A DNA stretch of 64,000 nt. Origin: Aliihoeflea aestuarii (GTDB lineage Bacteria; Pseudomonadota; Alphaproteobacteria; Rhizobiales; Rhizobiaceae). This document shows positions 37,361 to 50,262 of the stretch, piece by piece. Below the pieces are notes generated by a model. The model worked only from the letters and a program-made list of their open reading frames with translations. It was not told where the DNA came from and ran no database searches. Numbering within the stretch: position 1 is the first letter of the stretch; each line of letters begins with the position of its first letter. The translations under genes were made by a program, and so were the position numbers. The stretch spans positions 124,001 to 188,000 of the forward strand of contig NZ_JAAAMK010000002.1 of assembly GCF_024105665.1 (NCBI RefSeq). Reading direction: 5' to 3'.

Positions 37361-38422
37361 ATGACTGATCCGCTCTTCTTTGAGCCGGCAAGAACCTTTA
37401 CGGTTGGCGAGATCGCGGCGCTTACGGGTGCCGATCTCGCCAATGCCGCTTATGCGCAAACGCCGGTCGACCGCATTACCTCTCTCGCCGAAACCGGCGA
37501 GGGAGCGCTTGTCTTCGTCGACGGCAAACGCAACGCGCATTATCTGGCGAACCTGAAAGCGACGGCGGTGCTTTGTACGGCCGATATCGCGGACCAGGCA
37601 CCTGCGGGTATCGCCGTTCTCGTTTCCAAAAAGCCGCAATATGCCTTCGCCACCGTCGGCCGTCTCCTGTTTCCCACCGCCGTTCGGCCTGCGCCGCTCA
37701 CCTCTGAAACGGGCGTGTCGGATCGTGCCTATGTGGATCAGTCCGCCAGCGTCGAAGCCGGTGCGATCATCGAGCCTGGAGCGATCGTGGGGGCAGGGGC
37801 TGAAATCGGATCGGGAACGCTCGTCGCTTCGAATGCCGTGATCGGCCGCAACTGCCGTGTCGGGCGAGACTGCTATATCGGCCCGAATGTCTCGGTCCAG
37901 TACGCGCTTGTCGGAAATCGCGTCTTCATCTATGGCGGCGCGCAGATCGGCCAGGACGGGTTCGGCTTCGTCACCGGCCCGCGCGGACCAGAGAAGATGC
38001 CGCAAATCGGGCGTGTCATCATTCAGGACGATGTCGAGATCGGCGCCAACACCACCATAGACCGGGGCGCGCTTTCCGACACGATCATCGGCGAAGGCAC
38101 CAAGATCGATAATCTGGTTCAGATCGCTCACAATGTAAGGCTTGGACGCGGCTGCGTGATCGCGGGTCATTGCGGCCTGTCCGGCTCCGTGACGCTTGGC
38201 GACTACGTGATGCTGGGTGGACGTGTCGGCCTAGCCGATCATGTCACGATTGGCACGGGGGCGGCCGTTGCGGCGGCAAGCGGCGTTATGCACGACATTC
38301 CGGACGGCGGACGCTGGGGGGGCATGCCCGCCCAGCCGATGAAGGACTTCTTCCGTGAAGTCACCTACATCCGAAAACTCGTTTCCGGCTCGCGCAAGAC
38401 CAGGGAAGGCAGCGATGACTGA
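37361..38422 (+). CDS. lpxD: UDP-3-O-(3-hydroxyacyl)glucosamine N-acyltransferase
   Basis: Third step of lipid A synthesis. 353 aa: N-terminal uridine-binding domain (1-105) and a left-handed beta-helix of hexapeptide repeats ([15 protein letters not shown] and many more). The catalytic His sits in [19 protein letters not shown]. Its end overlaps fabZ by eight bases. Confidence 0.97.
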   Translation: MTDPLFFEPARTFTVGEIAALTGADLANAAYAQTPVDRITSLAETGEGALVFVDGKRNAHYLANLKATAVLCTADIADQAPAGIAVLVSKKPQYAFATVGRLLFPTAVRPAPLTSETGVSDRAYVDQSASVEAGAIIEPGAIVGAGAEIGSGTLVASNAVIGRNCRVGRDCYIGPNVSVQYALVGNRVFIYGGAQIGQDGFGFVTGPRGPEKMPQIGRVIIQDDVEIGANTTIDRGALSDTIIGEGTKIDNLVQIAHNVRLGRGCVIAGHCGLSGSVTLGDYVMLGGRVGLADHVTIGTGAAVAAASGVMHDIPDGGRWGGMPAQPMKDFFREVTYIRKLVSGSRKTREGSDD

Positions 38423-38882
38423 GGCAACAACCACGACGCTCGACCGCCTGAACATTCAGGATTTGCTGAAACTTCTTCCGCATCGCTACCCGTTTTTGCT
38501 GATCGACCGGATCGTCGATATTCAGGGCGACGACGCGGCGGTCGGCATTAAGAACGTGACGATGAACGAGCCGCATTTCACCGGTCATTTTCCGGATCAA
38601 CCCGTCATGCCGGGTGTGCTCATCGTCGAAGCGATGGCGCAGACGGCAGGCGCGATCTGTGCACACAATGCTGGCGGCTCCGCGCCGCCGCTGGTTTATT
38701 TCATGACGATCGACGGCGCGAAATTCCGCAAGCCAGTGGTCCCCGGCGACAGGCTGGAGCTTCACGTCAAGAAGCTGAAGCAGCGCGGCAATATCTGGAA
38801 ATTCGCGTGCGAAGCGAAGGTTGAGGGCGCAAAGGTCGCGGAGGCGGAGATTTCCGCAATGATGTCGCCGAAGCAGGCCTGA
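38415..38882 (+). CDS. fabZ: 3-hydroxyacyl-ACP dehydratase FabZ
   Basis: Hot-dog fold dehydratase of fatty acid elongation, competing with LpxA for 3-hydroxyacyl-ACP. 155 aa. The catalytic region [19 protein letters not shown] carries His and the following EAMAQTAG carries Glu. ATG at 38415 overlaps lpxD; lpxA follows after four bases. Confidence 0.97.
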   Translation: MTEATTTTLDRLNIQDLLKLLPHRYPFLLIDRIVDIQGDDAAVGIKNVTMNEPHFTGHFPDQPVMPGVLIVEAMAQTAGAICAHNAGGSAPPLVYFMTIDGAKFRKPVVPGDRLELHVKKLKQRGNIWKFACEAKVEGAKVAEAEISAMMSPKQA

Positions 38883-38886
38883 CGCA

Positions 38887-39714
38887 ATGACAGCCGAGAC
38901 CTTTGTCCATCCGGCCGCTGTGGTCGAGGCCGGCGCGCAACTCGGCGCGGGCGTTCATATCGGCCCCTTTTGCCATATCGGCGCGGAATCGGTGGTCGGT
39001 GATAGCGTGCGAATGGCAAGCCATGTCACGATCACGGGCGCGACTTATATCGGGGCAGGGTGCCAGATTTTTCAAAATGCAGTCCTCGGCGGCGCGCCGC
39101 AAAGCGTGCGCCACAAGGGCGGCAGGACGACATTGAGCATCGGCGCCAGTTGCATCATCCGCGAAGGCGTGACCTTCAATGTCGGCACGGACAGTTCGAC
39201 GGGGGCGACGACGATCGGGTCGAACGGCTTTTTCATGGCCCAGTCGCATGTCGCGCATGATTGCGTGGTGGGCGACAATGTCACCATGGCGAACGGCGCC
39301 GTGCTGGGCGGCCATTGCGAGGTCGGTGATTTCGTGACGTTCGGCGGCCTGTCGGCCGTCCACCAGTTCGTGCGTATCGGCCATCACGCGTTCATCGGCG
39401 GCCTGTCCGGTGTGGAACGGGATGTCATTCCGTATGGCATGGTGACCGGCGACCGGGCGAAACTGCGCGGCCTGAACGTCATCGGCATCAAGCGGTCCGG
39501 CTATTCGCGCGCGGATCTCCTTGCGTTGCGGTCAGCCTACAGGATGCTGTTTGCGTCCGGCCGCGCGCTTGCCGACGCGATTCCGCTCGTCGCCGAAAAA
39601 TATCCGGATTCGGCCGCAATCGCGGACATGCTCTCGTTCCTGCAAGTCAGCGGAAAACGGCATTTCACCATGCCTGCCGCTCAAGACCGCGGCGGCGGCG
39701 ATGACGAGGCATGA
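38887..39714 (+). CDS. lpxA: acyl-ACP--UDP-N-acetylglucosamine O-acyltransferase
   Basis: First step of lipid A synthesis. 275 aa with hexapeptide repeats forming a left-handed helix from the start (FVHPAAVVEAGAQLGAGVHIG). The catalytic His is in MAQSHVAHDCVVGDN, and the C-terminal helical part contains RKSGYSRADLLALRSAY-like sequence. Overlaps lpxI by 14 bases. Confidence 0.97.
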   Translation: MTAETFVHPAAVVEAGAQLGAGVHIGPFCHIGAESVVGDSVRMASHVTITGATYIGAGCQIFQNAVLGGAPQSVRHKGGRTTLSIGASCIIREGVTFNVGTDSSTGATTIGSNGFFMAQSHVAHDCVVGDNVTMANGAVLGGHCEVGDFVTFGGLSAVHQFVRIGHHAFIGGLSGVERDVIPYGMVTGDRAKLRGLNVIGIKRSGYSRADLLALRSAYRMLFASGRALADAIPLVAEKYPDSAAIADMLSFLQVSGKRHFTMPAAQDRGGGDDEA

Positions 39715-40558
39715 CGACGGGCGCATCGGACTGATCGCCGGCGGCGGTCACCTGCCTGTCGAGATTCTGCAAAGTCTCAACCGCCAGGGATTGAGCCCGT
39801 ATCTTGTCCTGATCGACGGCGAGGCCGACGATCTCGAGATATTTCGCAGTCATGATCACGTCCGCTTGCCGCTGGAGGAATTCGGCAGGCTCGTTCCGCT
39901 TTTGAAAGCCGCGCGCGTCACCCGGCTTGTCATGGCCGGCAGCGTCGCGCGACGTCCTGTCTTTCGCAACGTGAAATGGACATGGTCGCTGCTCGGTTTT
40001 CTCCCGAGGCTGGCCAAGGCACTTGCGTCCGGCGACGATGTGCTTTTGCGCACGGTAATCGGGCATCTTGAAGCACACGGCATCAAGATCGTCGGTGTCC
40101 ACGAAATCGTTCCCGACCTGGTTGCCGGGACGGGGGCGATCGCTGTCCGCAAGCCTGATGCGAGCGAAATGCGCGATGTTCGCGCCGCAGCCGTCGCAGC
40201 ACGGGCAATCGGGGCGCTCGACATCGGGCAGGCCGCAGTGGCAATCGGCGGACGCGCGATTGCACTGGAGGGGATCGAGGGAACCGAGGGCCTGCTGGAC
40301 CGCGTTGCCGCAATGCGCGGTCACGGCCGCCTTGCGGGCCGAACCGGTGGCGTCCTCGTCAAATGCGCCAAGCCCGGGCAGGAATTGCGGGTCGACCTGC
40401 CGACGATCGGTCCCGATACGGTCAGCGCCGCATTTGCGGCCGGATTGACCGGCATAGCGCTCGATGCAGGACGCGCGCTCATCCTCGATTGCGCGTCGAC
40501 GATGGCCCGCGCCAACGACCGGGGCTTATTCATCTACGGTCTGAAAGGTGACGAGTGA
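39701..40558 (+). CDS. lpxI: UDP-2,3-diacylglucosamine pyrophosphatase LpxI
   Basis: DUF1009-type enzyme that makes lipid X from UDP-diacylglucosamine; it replaces LpxH in Alphaproteobacteria. 285 aa. Motifs GRIGLIAGGGHLPVEI at the N-terminus, then MAGSVARRP and the C-terminal GPDTVSAAFAAGLTGIALDAGR carry the conserved active-site Asp and Gly residues. ATG at 39701 lies within the end of lpxA, so translation is coupled. Confidence 0.95.
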   Translation: MTRHDDGRIGLIAGGGHLPVEILQSLNRQGLSPYLVLIDGEADDLEIFRSHDHVRLPLEEFGRLVPLLKAARVTRLVMAGSVARRPVFRNVKWTWSLLGFLPRLAKALASGDDVLLRTVIGHLEAHGIKIVGVHEIVPDLVAGTGAIAVRKPDASEMRDVRAAAVAARAIGALDIGQAAVAIGGRAIALEGIEGTEGLLDRVAAMRGHGRLAGRTGGVLVKCAKPGQELRVDLPTIGPDTVSAAFAAGLTGIALDAGRALILDCASTMARANDRGLFIYGLKGDE

Positions 40559-40559
40559 C

Positions 40560-41732
40560 ATGCAGCCACTGAAGATCGCCATCGTCGCGGGAGAGGAATC
40601 AGGCGATCTTCTGGGATGCGACCTGATCGACGCCATCGCGCAACGGATCGGCCGGCCGATCGAACTCGTCGGGGTCGGCGGGCGACATCTCGAGGCGCGC
40701 GGTCTGAACTCGCTGTTCGACGCCTCGCAGATCGCGCTGGTGGGCATCACCGCCGTTTTGCGTGATCTGCCGCGCCTGATCGGCCGTCTCAACCAGACGG
40801 CCCGGTCCATCGCGGCCGAGCGGCCCGATTGCCTGATTACGATCGACAGTCCCGAATTCTCCTTGCGCGTCGCACGCAAAGTCCGCGCGATCCTGCCGGA
40901 TTTGCCGACAGTCCACTATGTCTGCCCGAGCATATGGGCCTGGCGGCCGGGCCGGGCGGCCGAGATGAAGCCTTATATCGACCATGTCCTTTGTCTTCTG
41001 CCTTTCGAACCGACCGAGCTGCACCGCCTTGGCGGGCCTGAGGGCACATTTGTCGGGCATCGCCTGACGCGCGATCCCGCGCTTGCCCAGACGACCGCAG
41101 CGCAGATGAATCGGGGCGACCCCTCCTGGGGAACGAAGTCCTTGCTCGTTCTGCCCGGTTCGCGCCGGTCCGAGGTTAAAAGCCTGATCGAGCCGTTCGG
41201 CGAGGCGGTCAAGGAGCTTGCCGCGCGCGGCAACCGGTTCGAAGTGGACATCCCGACCGTTCCGAAAGTGGCGGAGCAGGTGCACGAAGCGATCGCCGAA
41301 TGGCCGGTCCCAACCCGCGTGATCGAGGCGACCGACGAAAAATACGAGGCGTTCAGCCGCGCCGACGCCGCGCTGGCCGCGTCGGGAACGGTGTCTCTCG
41401 AACTCGCCCTTGCACGCGTTCCGCTGCTCGCCTGTTACAAGACGGACCCGGTGTTTCATGCGCTGATGCGGCTCGTGACGGTCTGGTCGGCGTCCTTGCC
41501 GAACCTGATCGCGGACTGGCCGGTCGTTCCCGAATACTACAACGAATATGTGCGGCCAGCCTATCTTGCGCGCGCGATCGAGCAGATCTGGGCGGCCACG
41601 CCAGCCCGTGCGACGCAACTGCACGGCTTCGACATCATCGCGCAAAGACTGCATACCGAGCGTCCAGCCGGCGAGATCGGCGCGGAGGCAGTTCTGGACA
41701 CGATTGCGCAACGGCATCGCAACTGGGTTTAG
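40560..41732 (+). CDS. lpxB: lipid-A-disaccharide synthase
   Basis: GT-B glycosyltransferase that joins UDP-diacylglucosamine with lipid X. 390 aa. AGEESGDLLGCDLI at the start, VHYVCPSIWAWRPGRA in the middle and LVLPGSRRSEVKSLIEP are canonical. ATG at 40560 one base after the lpxI stop; an in-frame GTG at 40548 would overlap. Last gene of the block; a strong terminator follows. Confidence 0.96.
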   Translation: MQPLKIAIVAGEESGDLLGCDLIDAIAQRIGRPIELVGVGGRHLEARGLNSLFDASQIALVGITAVLRDLPRLIGRLNQTARSIAAERPDCLITIDSPEFSLRVARKVRAILPDLPTVHYVCPSIWAWRPGRAAEMKPYIDHVLCLLPFEPTELHRLGGPEGTFVGHRLTRDPALAQTTAAQMNRGDPSWGTKSLLVLPGSRRSEVKSLIEPFGEAVKELAARGNRFEVDIPTVPKVAEQVHEAIAEWPVPTRVIEATDEKYEAFSRADAALAASGTVSLELALARVPLLACYKTDPVFHALMRLVTVWSASLPNLIADWPVVPEYYNEYVRPAYLARAIEQIWAATPARATQLHGFDIIAQRLHTERPAGEIGAEAVLDTIAQRHRNWV

Positions 41733-41751
41733 CGGTGTGATCATGCAAACG

Positions 41752-41780
41752 AAAAGGGCGGCCCGGAGCCGCCCTTTTCT
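41752..41780. terminator. bidirectional terminator between lpxB and glnA
   Basis: GAAAAGGGCGGC and its complement GCCGCCCTTTTC form an eleven-base stem (AAAAGGGCGGC at 41752-41762 with GCCGCCCTTTT at 41768-41778) around a five-base loop. The A-run on one side and T-run on the other allow termination of both convergent genes. Confidence 0.9.
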
Positions 41781-41797
41781 TTGATCACCGGTTCGGA

Positions 41798-43207
41798 TCA
41801 GACCGAATAGTACATGTCGAATTCGATCGGATGCGGCGTCATTTCGAAACGCAACACTTCGGCCATCTTCAATTCGATATAGGCGTCGATCTGGTCGTCG
41901 TCGAACACGCCGCCGGCCTTGAGGAAGCCACGATCCTTGTCGAGCGACTGCAGCGCTTCGCGCAGCGACGCACACACGGTCGGGATCTTCTTCAGTTCCT
42001 TCGGCGGCAGATCGTAGAGATCCTTGTCCATGGCCTGGCCCGGATGAATCTTGTTCTTGATACCGTCGAGGCCGGCCATCAGCATCGCCGCGAAAGCGAG
42101 ATACGGGTTGGCGGTCGGATCGGGGAAGCGAACTTCGACGCGCTTTGCCTTCGGCGAGTTGCCGAACGGGATGCGGCAGGACGCCGAGCGGTTGCGGGCC
42201 GAATAGGCGAGCAGGACCGGCGCCTCGAAGCCGGGAACCAGACGTTTGTACGAGTTGGTCGACGGGTTGGTGAAGGCGTTGAGCGCCTTTGCGTGCTTGA
42301 TGATGCCGCCGATGTAGAACAGGCAGGATTCCGACAGGCCGGCATATTCGTTGCCCGCGAAGGTCGGCTTTCCACCCTTCCAGATGGACTGGTGAACGTG
42401 CATGCCCGAGCCGTTGTCGCCATAGATCGGCTTTGGCATGAAGGTCGCCGTCTTGCCATAGGCGTTGGCGACCTGATGGATCACGTATTTGTAGATCTGC
42501 ATCTTGTCCGCGTTGCGGGTCAGCGTGTCGAACTTGATGCCGAGCTCGTGCTGTGCGGCCGCCACCTCGTGGTGATGCTTTTCGACGACGACACCCATCT
42601 CCGACATGACGGAGAGCATTTCCGAGCGCATATCCTGCAGGGAATCGATCGGCGGAACCGGGAAATAGCCGCCCTTGACGCGAGGACGGTGGCCGAGATT
42701 GCCGGTTTCATAGTCGGAATCGTCGTTGGACGGCAGTTCGGTCGAATCGAGCTTGAAGCCCGTGTTGTACGGATCGGCCTTGTACTTCACGTCGTCGAAG
42801 ACGAAAAATTCGGCTTCAGGACCGACATAGACCTCGTCGCCAAAGCCTTCCGAACGCAGATAGGCCTCGGCCTTCTTCGCCGTCCCGCGCGGATCGCGGT
42901 TGTAGGACTCGCCGGACACCGGATCGAGAATGTCGCAGACGATGACCATGGTCGACTGCGCGAAGAACGGGTCCATATGGGCCGTCTCGGTGTCGGGCAT
43001 GAGAACCATGTCGGATTCGTTGATCGCCTTCCAGCCGCCGATGGACGAACCGTCGAACATGACACCATCGGCGAACATGTCTTCGTCAACGGCCGTGACG
43101 TCCATCGTGACGTGCTGCAGCTTGCCCTTGGGATCGGTAAAGCGCAGGTCAACGAACTTGACGTCTTCGTCCTTGATCCGCTTCAGGATGTCATTTGCTG
43201 TAGTCAT
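41798..43207 (-). CDS. glnA: type I glutamine synthetase
   Basis: Dodecameric GSI that fixes ammonia into glutamine. 469 aa. Metal and ATP motifs [39 protein letters not shown] and the [11 protein letters not shown] loop are intact. Tyr398 in DLYDLPP matches the adenylylation site of GSI-beta enzymes, so GlnE control is expected. It follows glnB after 49 bases; the pair is under the sigma-54 element described at 43657. Confidence 0.98.
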   Translation of the reverse strand: MTTANDILKRIKDEDVKFVDLRFTDPKGKLQHVTMDVTAVDEDMFADGVMFDGSSIGGWKAINESDMVLMPDTETAHMDPFFAQSTMVIVCDILDPVSGESYNRDPRGTAKKAEAYLRSEGFGDEVYVGPEAEFFVFDDVKYKADPYNTGFKLDSTELPSNDDSDYETGNLGHRPRVKGGYFPVPPIDSLQDMRSEMLSVMSEMGVVVEKHHHEVAAAQHELGIKFDTLTRNADKMQIYKYVIHQVANAYGKTATFMPKPIYGDNGSGMHVHQSIWKGGKPTFAGNEYAGLSESCLFYIGGIIKHAKALNAFTNPSTNSYKRLVPGFEAPVLLAYSARNRSASCRIPFGNSPKAKRVEVRFPDPTANPYLAFAAMLMAGLDGIKNKIHPGQAMDKDLYDLPPKELKKIPTVCASLREALQSLDKDRGFLKAGGVFDDDQIDAYIELKMAEVLRFEMTPHPIEFDMYYSV

Positions 43208-43256
43208 TTATCATTTCCCTGTAGTTGTCAGTAAAGAATGGAAAATTTCCGCGCTG

Positions 43257-45321
<2,065 letters not shown>

Positions 45322-45327
<6 letters not shown>

Positions 45328-46128
45328 AGAAACGCGTTCCTGCAAGGCGATCGCTCCATAAGGAGCGCGCTCCTTCCCTTCGGTGATGAAATAGACGAAC
45401 GCGTCACGCGGCTTCTTTTCGGCCGGATGATCCGGGTCGACATAGGGAAGACCCTCGGGCTGGCCGCCATCGGCCCATAGCGTCACGTGCTTCGCCCATC
45501 CATCGAGTTCTTTGGAGGGATAGCAGTCGGGGTTGTCGTCGCTTCCGCTTTGCAGGCGCGCATAGACGAAATCCGCAGTCAAATCTGCGATCTTGGGATA
45601 TTTTGCGTGATGCGCGTAGACGATGGCGGCACCATATTTGCGCGCCAGCGCGGCGAATTCGGGAACCGCAAAACTATCGTGGCGCACTTCGAGCGCATGA
45701 CGAAGCGACACCCCATCCTGTTTCGCCGGCAATATTTTCAGAAAACCTTCGAAATCGTCCGGATCGAACTTCTTCGTCGGCGCGAACTGCCACAGAATCG
45801 GCCCGAGCTTGGCTCCGAGTTCTGCAACGCCGGAATCAAGAAAACGCTGCACGGACTCGCCCGCCTCCGCGAGTACACGCCTGTTGGTCGAAAAACGGAT
45901 CGCCTTGAGCGAGAAAACAAAATCTTCCGGCGTATCGGCCGCCCATTTCGCGAAGGTCGCGGGCTTGAACGTCGAATAGTATGTACCGTTGACCTCGATA
46001 GTCTTCACCTGCCGGGACGCATAATGAAGCTGCTTCGCCTTGGCGAGCTTGTCGGGATAGAAGGATTTATCCCAAGGCTCGAAGGTCCAGCCGCCCATGC
46101 CCGCGCGGATCGTGCCTGATTTGCTCAT
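45322..46128 (-). CDS. DUF72 (YecE-like) protein
   Basis: 268-aa TIM-barrel-like protein of the DUF72 family: [22 protein letters not shown] at the N-terminus, [18 protein letters not shown], and [12 protein letters not shown] then VYARLQSG. Biochemical function unknown; the family is widely conserved. ATG overlaps the uvrA stop by four bases, so it is translated from the uvrA message and might join the SOS response by position. Confidence 0.9.
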
Positions 46129-49046
46129 TCGGCGGCCTCGCGCTTTTGACCTGGACGGCGCTCCAGAAGCTCCTTGAGGAAGTGGCCGGTATAGCTCTTC
46201 GGTTCTGCGACGATATCCTCCGGCGTGCCGGATGCCACGAGCTGACCGCCGCCGTCGCCGCCTTCGGGACCGAGATCGAGCACCCAGTCCGCCGTCTTGA
46301 TGACTTCGAGATTATGCTCGATGACCACGACCGTATTGCCCTGGTCGACGAGTTCGTGGAGCACTTCCAGAAGCTTGGCGACATCGTGGAAATGCAGACC
46401 GGTCGTCGGCTCGTCGAGAATGTAGAGCGTCTTGCCCGTGGCCTTGCGCGACAGTTCCTTGGCCAGCTTGATGCGCTGCGCCTCGCCACCGGAAAGCGTC
46501 GTCGCCTGCTGGCCGATCTTGATGTAGCCGAGCCCGACTTTCTTGAGCGTCGCGAGTTTGTCGCGTACGGCTGGCACTGCCGCGAAAAACTCGACGCCTT
46601 CCTCGACCGTCATATCGAGCACATCCGCAATCGACTTCGTCTTGAACGTCACGTCGAGCGTCTCGCGATTGTATCGCTTGCCGTGGCAGACATCGCAGGT
46701 CACGTAAACGTCCGGCAGGAAGTGCATCTCGATCTTGATGACGCCGTCGCCCTGGCAGGCTTCGCAGCGCCCGCCCTTCACGTTGAAGGAGAAACGGCCC
46801 GGTTGATAGCCGCGCGCCTTCGCTTCCGGCAATCCCGCGAACCAGTCACGGATCGGCGTGAACGCGCCTGTATAGGTCGCCGGATTGGAGCGCGGCGTGC
46901 GCCCGATCGGGCTCTGATCGATGTCTATGACCTTGTCGAGGAATTCCAGCCCCTCGATCCGGTCGTGGTCGGCCGGATGCTCGCGCGATCCCATGATCCG
47001 GCGCGAGGCCGCCTTGAACAACGTTTCGATCAGGAAGGTGGACTTGCCGCCGCCCGACACGCCGGTTACCGCGGTGAAGGTGCCGAGCGGGATTTCTCCA
47101 GTGACGTTCCTCAGATTGTTGCCACGCGCACCGACGACCTTGATGCGCTTTCCCTTCTTCGCCTTGCGCCGTTGGAGCGGCAGCACGATCCCCATTCCGC
47201 CGGACAGATATTGTCCGGTCAGCGAATTCGGATTGGCCATGATCTCGGTCGGCTTGCCTTCGGCGATCACACGTCCGCCGTGAATGCCGGCGGCCGGACC
47301 GATATCGACGACATGATCGGCCTGCAGGATCGCATCCTCGTCATGTTCCACGACGATGACGGTGTTGCCCAGATCGCGCAGATGCTTCAGCGTGTCGAGC
47401 AGGCGTGCATTGTCGCGCTGGTGAAGGCCGATCGACGGCTCGTCCAGCACGTAAAGCACGCCCGTCAGGCCCGACCCGATCTGCGAGGCGAGCCGGATTC
47501 GCTGGCTCTCCCCGCCCGACAACGTGCCAGAATTGCGCGACATGGTGAGATAGTCGAGGCCGACATCGTTGAGAAAACGCAGCCGCTCGCGGATTTCCTT
47601 CAAAATGCGAAAGGCGATCTCGTTGTGCTTCTGGTTGAGCGCGGAGGGCAGTTCCTCGAACCAGCCGACCGCCTTGCGGATCGACATCGCCGTCACTTCG
47701 CCAATATGCAGCCCGCCGATCTTGACCGCCAACGCCTCTGGCTTGAGGCGATAGCCGTTGCAGGCCGGGCAGGGGGTGGCCGACATGAAGCGCTCGATTT
47801 CCTCGCGCATCCAGGCTGATTCAGTTTCCTTCCAGCGTCGCTGCAAATTCGGGATCACACCTTCGAAGGTCTTCGAAGTCTTGTAGCTGCGCATCCCGTC
47901 ATCATAGGAAAAGTCGATCTTTCGAGTGCCCGTCCCGTGCAGGATCGCGTCTTTCGCCTCGTCCGGCAGATCGCGCCAGCGATCGCCGATCTTGAACCCG
48001 TAAGCCTTGCCCAGACCTTCGAGCGTCTGGAGATAATAGGGCGACGACGACTTCGCCCAAGGCGCGACCGCGCCTTCACGCAAGGATACATGGTCTTCCG
48101 GCACGATCAGCGATGGGTCGATCGCCTGCTGATGGCCAAGCCCGTCGCAGGTCGGGCAGGCGCCAAACGGATTGTTGAAGGAAAACAGCCGTGGTTCGAT
48201 CTCAGGAATCGTGAACCCGGAAACCGGGCAGGCGAATTTTTCGGAGAACAGGAGGCGCTCGTGCGTTTCGTTCTTCGACTTGTTCACGGCATCGGCGCCG
48301 GTCATTTCCGCGCCGAGCGGCTTGTCCGCGAACTCGGCGATGACGAGACCCTCGGCAAGCCGCAGTGCCGTCTCCATGGAATCGGCCAGCCGCGTTCCCA
48401 GATCCGCCCGCACGACGATACGGTCAACCACCACGTCGATGTCATGCTTGTACTTCTTGTCGAGGGCAGGGACGTCGGCGATCTCGTAGAACTCGCCGTC
48501 GACCTTGACGCGCTGGAAGCCCTTCTTCATCAGTTCGGCGAGTTCCTTGCGATACTCGCCCTTCCGGCCGCGTACGATCGGTGCAAGGATATAAAGACGC
48601 GCGCCTTCCTCGATGTCGAGAACCCGATCGACCATCTGGCTGACCGTCTGGCTCTCGATCGGAAGGCCGGTTGCAGGAGAATAGGGGATTCCGACGCGGG
48701 CGAAGAGCAGCCGCATGTAATCGTATATCTCGGTGACGGTGCCGACCGTCGAACGCGGGTTCTTCGAGGTCGTCTTCTGCTCGATGGAAATGGCTGGCGA
48801 TAGCCCGTCGATCTGATCGACATCCGGCTTCTGCATCATTTCAAGGAACTGACGCGCGTAGGCCGACAAGCTCTCGACGTAGCGGCGCTGCCCCTCAGCG
48901 TAGATCGTGTCGAACGCCAGGGACGACTTGCCCGATCCCGACAGGCCGGTCATTACGATCAGGCTGTCTCGCGGCAGGTCCAGGTCGACATTCTTGAGAT
49001 TGTGTTCGCGCGCGCCGCGCACGGAAATAAACTTGTGGTCAGCCAT
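46125..49046 (-). CDS. uvrA: excinuclease ABC subunit UvrA
   Basis: ATPase that finds bulky DNA damage for nucleotide excision repair. 973 aa. Two ABC modules with Walker [11 protein letters not shown] and [10 protein letters not shown], signatures [12 protein letters not shown] and [12 protein letters not shown], and the CEACQGDG...CDVC zinc finger. ATG at 49046 ([17 protein letters not shown]) preferred over 49106. A leader of about 100 bases runs from a promoter controlled by the LexA box at 49190. Confidence 0.97.
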   Translation of the reverse strand: MADHKFISVRGAREHNLKNVDLDLPRDSLIVMTGLSGSGKSSLAFDTIYAEGQRRYVESLSAYARQFLEMMQKPDVDQIDGLSPAISIEQKTTSKNPRSTVGTVTEIYDYMRLLFARVGIPYSPATGLPIESQTVSQMVDRVLDIEEGARLYILAPIVRGRKGEYRKELAELMKKGFQRVKVDGEFYEIADVPALDKKYKHDIDVVVDRIVVRADLGTRLADSMETALRLAEGLVIAEFADKPLGAEMTGADAVNKSKNETHERLLFSEKFACPVSGFTIPEIEPRLFSFNNPFGACPTCDGLGHQQAIDPSLIVPEDHVSLREGAVAPWAKSSSPYYLQTLEGLGKAYGFKIGDRWRDLPDEAKDAILHGTGTRKIDFSYDDGMRSYKTSKTFEGVIPNLQRRWKETESAWMREEIERFMSATPCPACNGYRLKPEALAVKIGGLHIGEVTAMSIRKAVGWFEELPSALNQKHNEIAFRILKEIRERLRFLNDVGLDYLTMSRNSGTLSGGESQRIRLASQIGSGLTGVLYVLDEPSIGLHQRDNARLLDTLKHLRDLGNTVIVVEHDEDAILQADHVVDIGPAAGIHGGRVIAEGKPTEIMANPNSLTGQYLSGGMGIVLPLQRRKAKKGKRIKVVGARGNNLRNVTGEIPLGTFTAVTGVSGGGKSTFLIETLFKAASRRIMGSREHPADHDRIEGLEFLDKVIDIDQSPIGRTPRSNPATYTGAFTPIRDWFAGLPEAKARGYQPGRFSFNVKGGRCEACQGDGVIKIEMHFLPDVYVTCDVCHGKRYNRETLDVTFKTKSIADVLDMTVEEGVEFFAAVPAVRDKLATLKKVGLGYIKIGQQATTLSGGEAQRIKLAKELSRKATGKTLYILDEPTTGLHFHDVAKLLEVLHELVDQGNTVVVIEHNLEVIKTADWVLDLGPEGGDGGGQLVASGTPEDIVAEPKSYTGHFLKELLERRPGQKREAAE

Positions 49047-49154
49047 GAGCCGAACGCTGCCTTCCTGATTGCGATGCCGGGAATGAGCCGTCCGGCCAAG
49101 CCGCACATGTAGGTATTTGCGCGCACCAGTCGAGGGCGCAGTTTCACTTAGCGC

Positions 49155-49182
49155 ATTTCAAACTTTTCCGCTCCGCTTTCAA
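49155..49182 (-). promoter_or_regulatory. candidate uvrA promoter
   Basis: On the minus strand TTGAAA (49182-49177, 5/6 match) and TGAAAT (49160-49155, 4/6) are 16 bases apart. The LexA box ends seven bases upstream of the -35, so repressor binding would block polymerase. Confidence 0.55.
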
Positions 49183-49189
49183 GTGAAAA

Positions 49190-49204
49190 GAACGAAGGAT
49201 GAAC
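49190..49204 (-). promoter_or_regulatory. LexA (SOS) box of alphaproteobacterial type
   Basis: GAAC-N7-GAAC on the plus strand, that is GTTC-N7-GTTC read towards uvrA. This direct repeat is the established LexA site of Rhodobacter and rhizobia, including at uvrA. It lies 144 bases upstream of the uvrA start, immediately before the predicted promoter. Confidence 0.75.
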
Positions 49205-49664
49205 AAGCTACTGACATTCAAATATGACTTGACGCAGCGGAAGCGTGAGCGCACCATCCTTTCGTCAACGATCCTTTTCGATGACGTCCGTGAGACAAGC
49301 GTGAGGTGAGGCATGACTCCACCGGACAGGTTCTCCTGATTGCAGCGATGCAATCGCGCCGGAAAGACCCCGGCGATCGACCCAAATCAGATACACCGTC
49401 GAACGGCATCAAGCCGCTTTCGAAAACTCAATGGAAATGAAATCGCCAGGTAGCGATTCAGCGGCCCTTGAACCTTTACGGTCAAGGGCCTTTGCTTTGC
49501 CTGTCGATGGTAACGCCCAAAAACTCTTGATGATTGACGGAAAATGATCCAGAACAAAAAGCGAACTTGATTGTTGTGGACCGAGAGCACTTCCACGGCG
49601 CGACGAGCGCCGGTATGGACTATGGTGCCGGCCGACATTCAGATTGCGCGTTTTGGAGAGCGAT
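49205..49664. other. uvrA-ssb intergenic region without a protein gene
   Basis: The remainder of the 618-bp gap between uvrA and ssb. No open frame with a convincing ribosome site was found on either strand; a 37-codon frame at 49431 crosses the terminator and was not accepted. An isolated rightward terminator at 49463 is the only strong element, with a possible TTGACG -35 at 49229-49234 and a poor -10 at 49252. The region may encode a small RNA. The last 150 bases should contain the ssb promoter, which was not recognised. Confidence 0.5.
49463..49498 (+). terminator. orphan rightward terminator in uvrA-ssb gap
   Basis: Perfect nine-base stem GGCCCTTGA (49463-49471) with TCAAGGGCC (49482-49490), ten-base loop, followed by TTTGCTTT. 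No annotated gene precedes it on this strand, and the reverse strand lacks a T-run. Confidence 0.75.
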
Positions 49665-50189
49665 ATGGCAGGCAGCGTAAACAAGGTCATTCTGGTCGGT
49701 AATCTGGGAGCCGACCCGGAAATCCGCCGTTTGAATTCCGGTGACCCGGTCGTCAATCTGCGCATTGCGACGTCCGAGAGCTGGCGCGACAAAAACTCCG
49801 GCGAGCGTCGCGAGAAGACCGAATGGCATCAGATCGTCATCTTCAACGATAATCTCGCCAAGGTCGCCGAGCAATATCTGAAGAAGGGAATGAAGGTCTA
49901 TATCGAAGGCGCGTTGCAAACCCGTAAATGGGAAAAGGACGGCGTCGAGCGCTATACGACTGAGATCGTGCTGCAGAAGTTCCGCGGCGAACTCCAGATG
50001 CTGGATTCGCGCGGGCAGGGCGGCGATCAGGGCCAGGTCGGCTATGGCGGCGGTGGCGGCAGCTATTCCGGCGGTGGCCGAGGCGGCGACTTCGGACAAT
50101 CCGGTCCGTCAGATGATCGCGGCGGCCGAGGAAGCTCGGGCGGCGGCGGTGGTTACGGACGCGATCTCGACGACGAGATACCGTTCTAG
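49665..50189 (+). CDS. ssb: single-stranded DNA-binding protein
   Basis: Tetrameric ssDNA-binding protein. 174 aa: OB-fold (1-115) starting [21 protein letters not shown], a Gly/Ser/Arg-rich flexible linker, and the acidic tip DLDDEIPF that recruits partner proteins. GGAGAG lies upstream of ATG 49665. It neighbours uvrA in divergent orientation, as in many Proteobacteria, and ends in a strong terminator. Confidence 0.98.
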   Translation: MAGSVNKVILVGNLGADPEIRRLNSGDPVVNLRIATSESWRDKNSGERREKTEWHQIVIFNDNLAKVAEQYLKKGMKVYIEGALQTRKWEKDGVERYTTEIVLQKFRGELQMLDSRGQGGDQGQVGYGGGGGSYSGGGRGGDFGQSGPSDDRGGRGSSGGGGGYGRDLDDEIPF

Positions 50190-50195
50190 CGTTGG

Positions 50196-50228
50196 AAGGC
50201 GGGCAAAATTGCCCGCCTTTTTTGTTTT
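50196..50228 (+). terminator. Rho-independent terminator after ssb
   Basis: Stem AAGGCGGGC (50196-50204) with GCCCGCCTT (50211-50219), six-base loop, followed by TTTTGTTTT. Confidence 0.92.
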
Positions 50229-50262
50229 GAAGCTCCTTATAGACACGGGTGCATTACCGAAC

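Noticed and set aside
49431-49544. 37-codon open frame in the uvrA-ssb gap
   Set aside because: No ribosome site, and the frame reads straight through the terminator hairpin.
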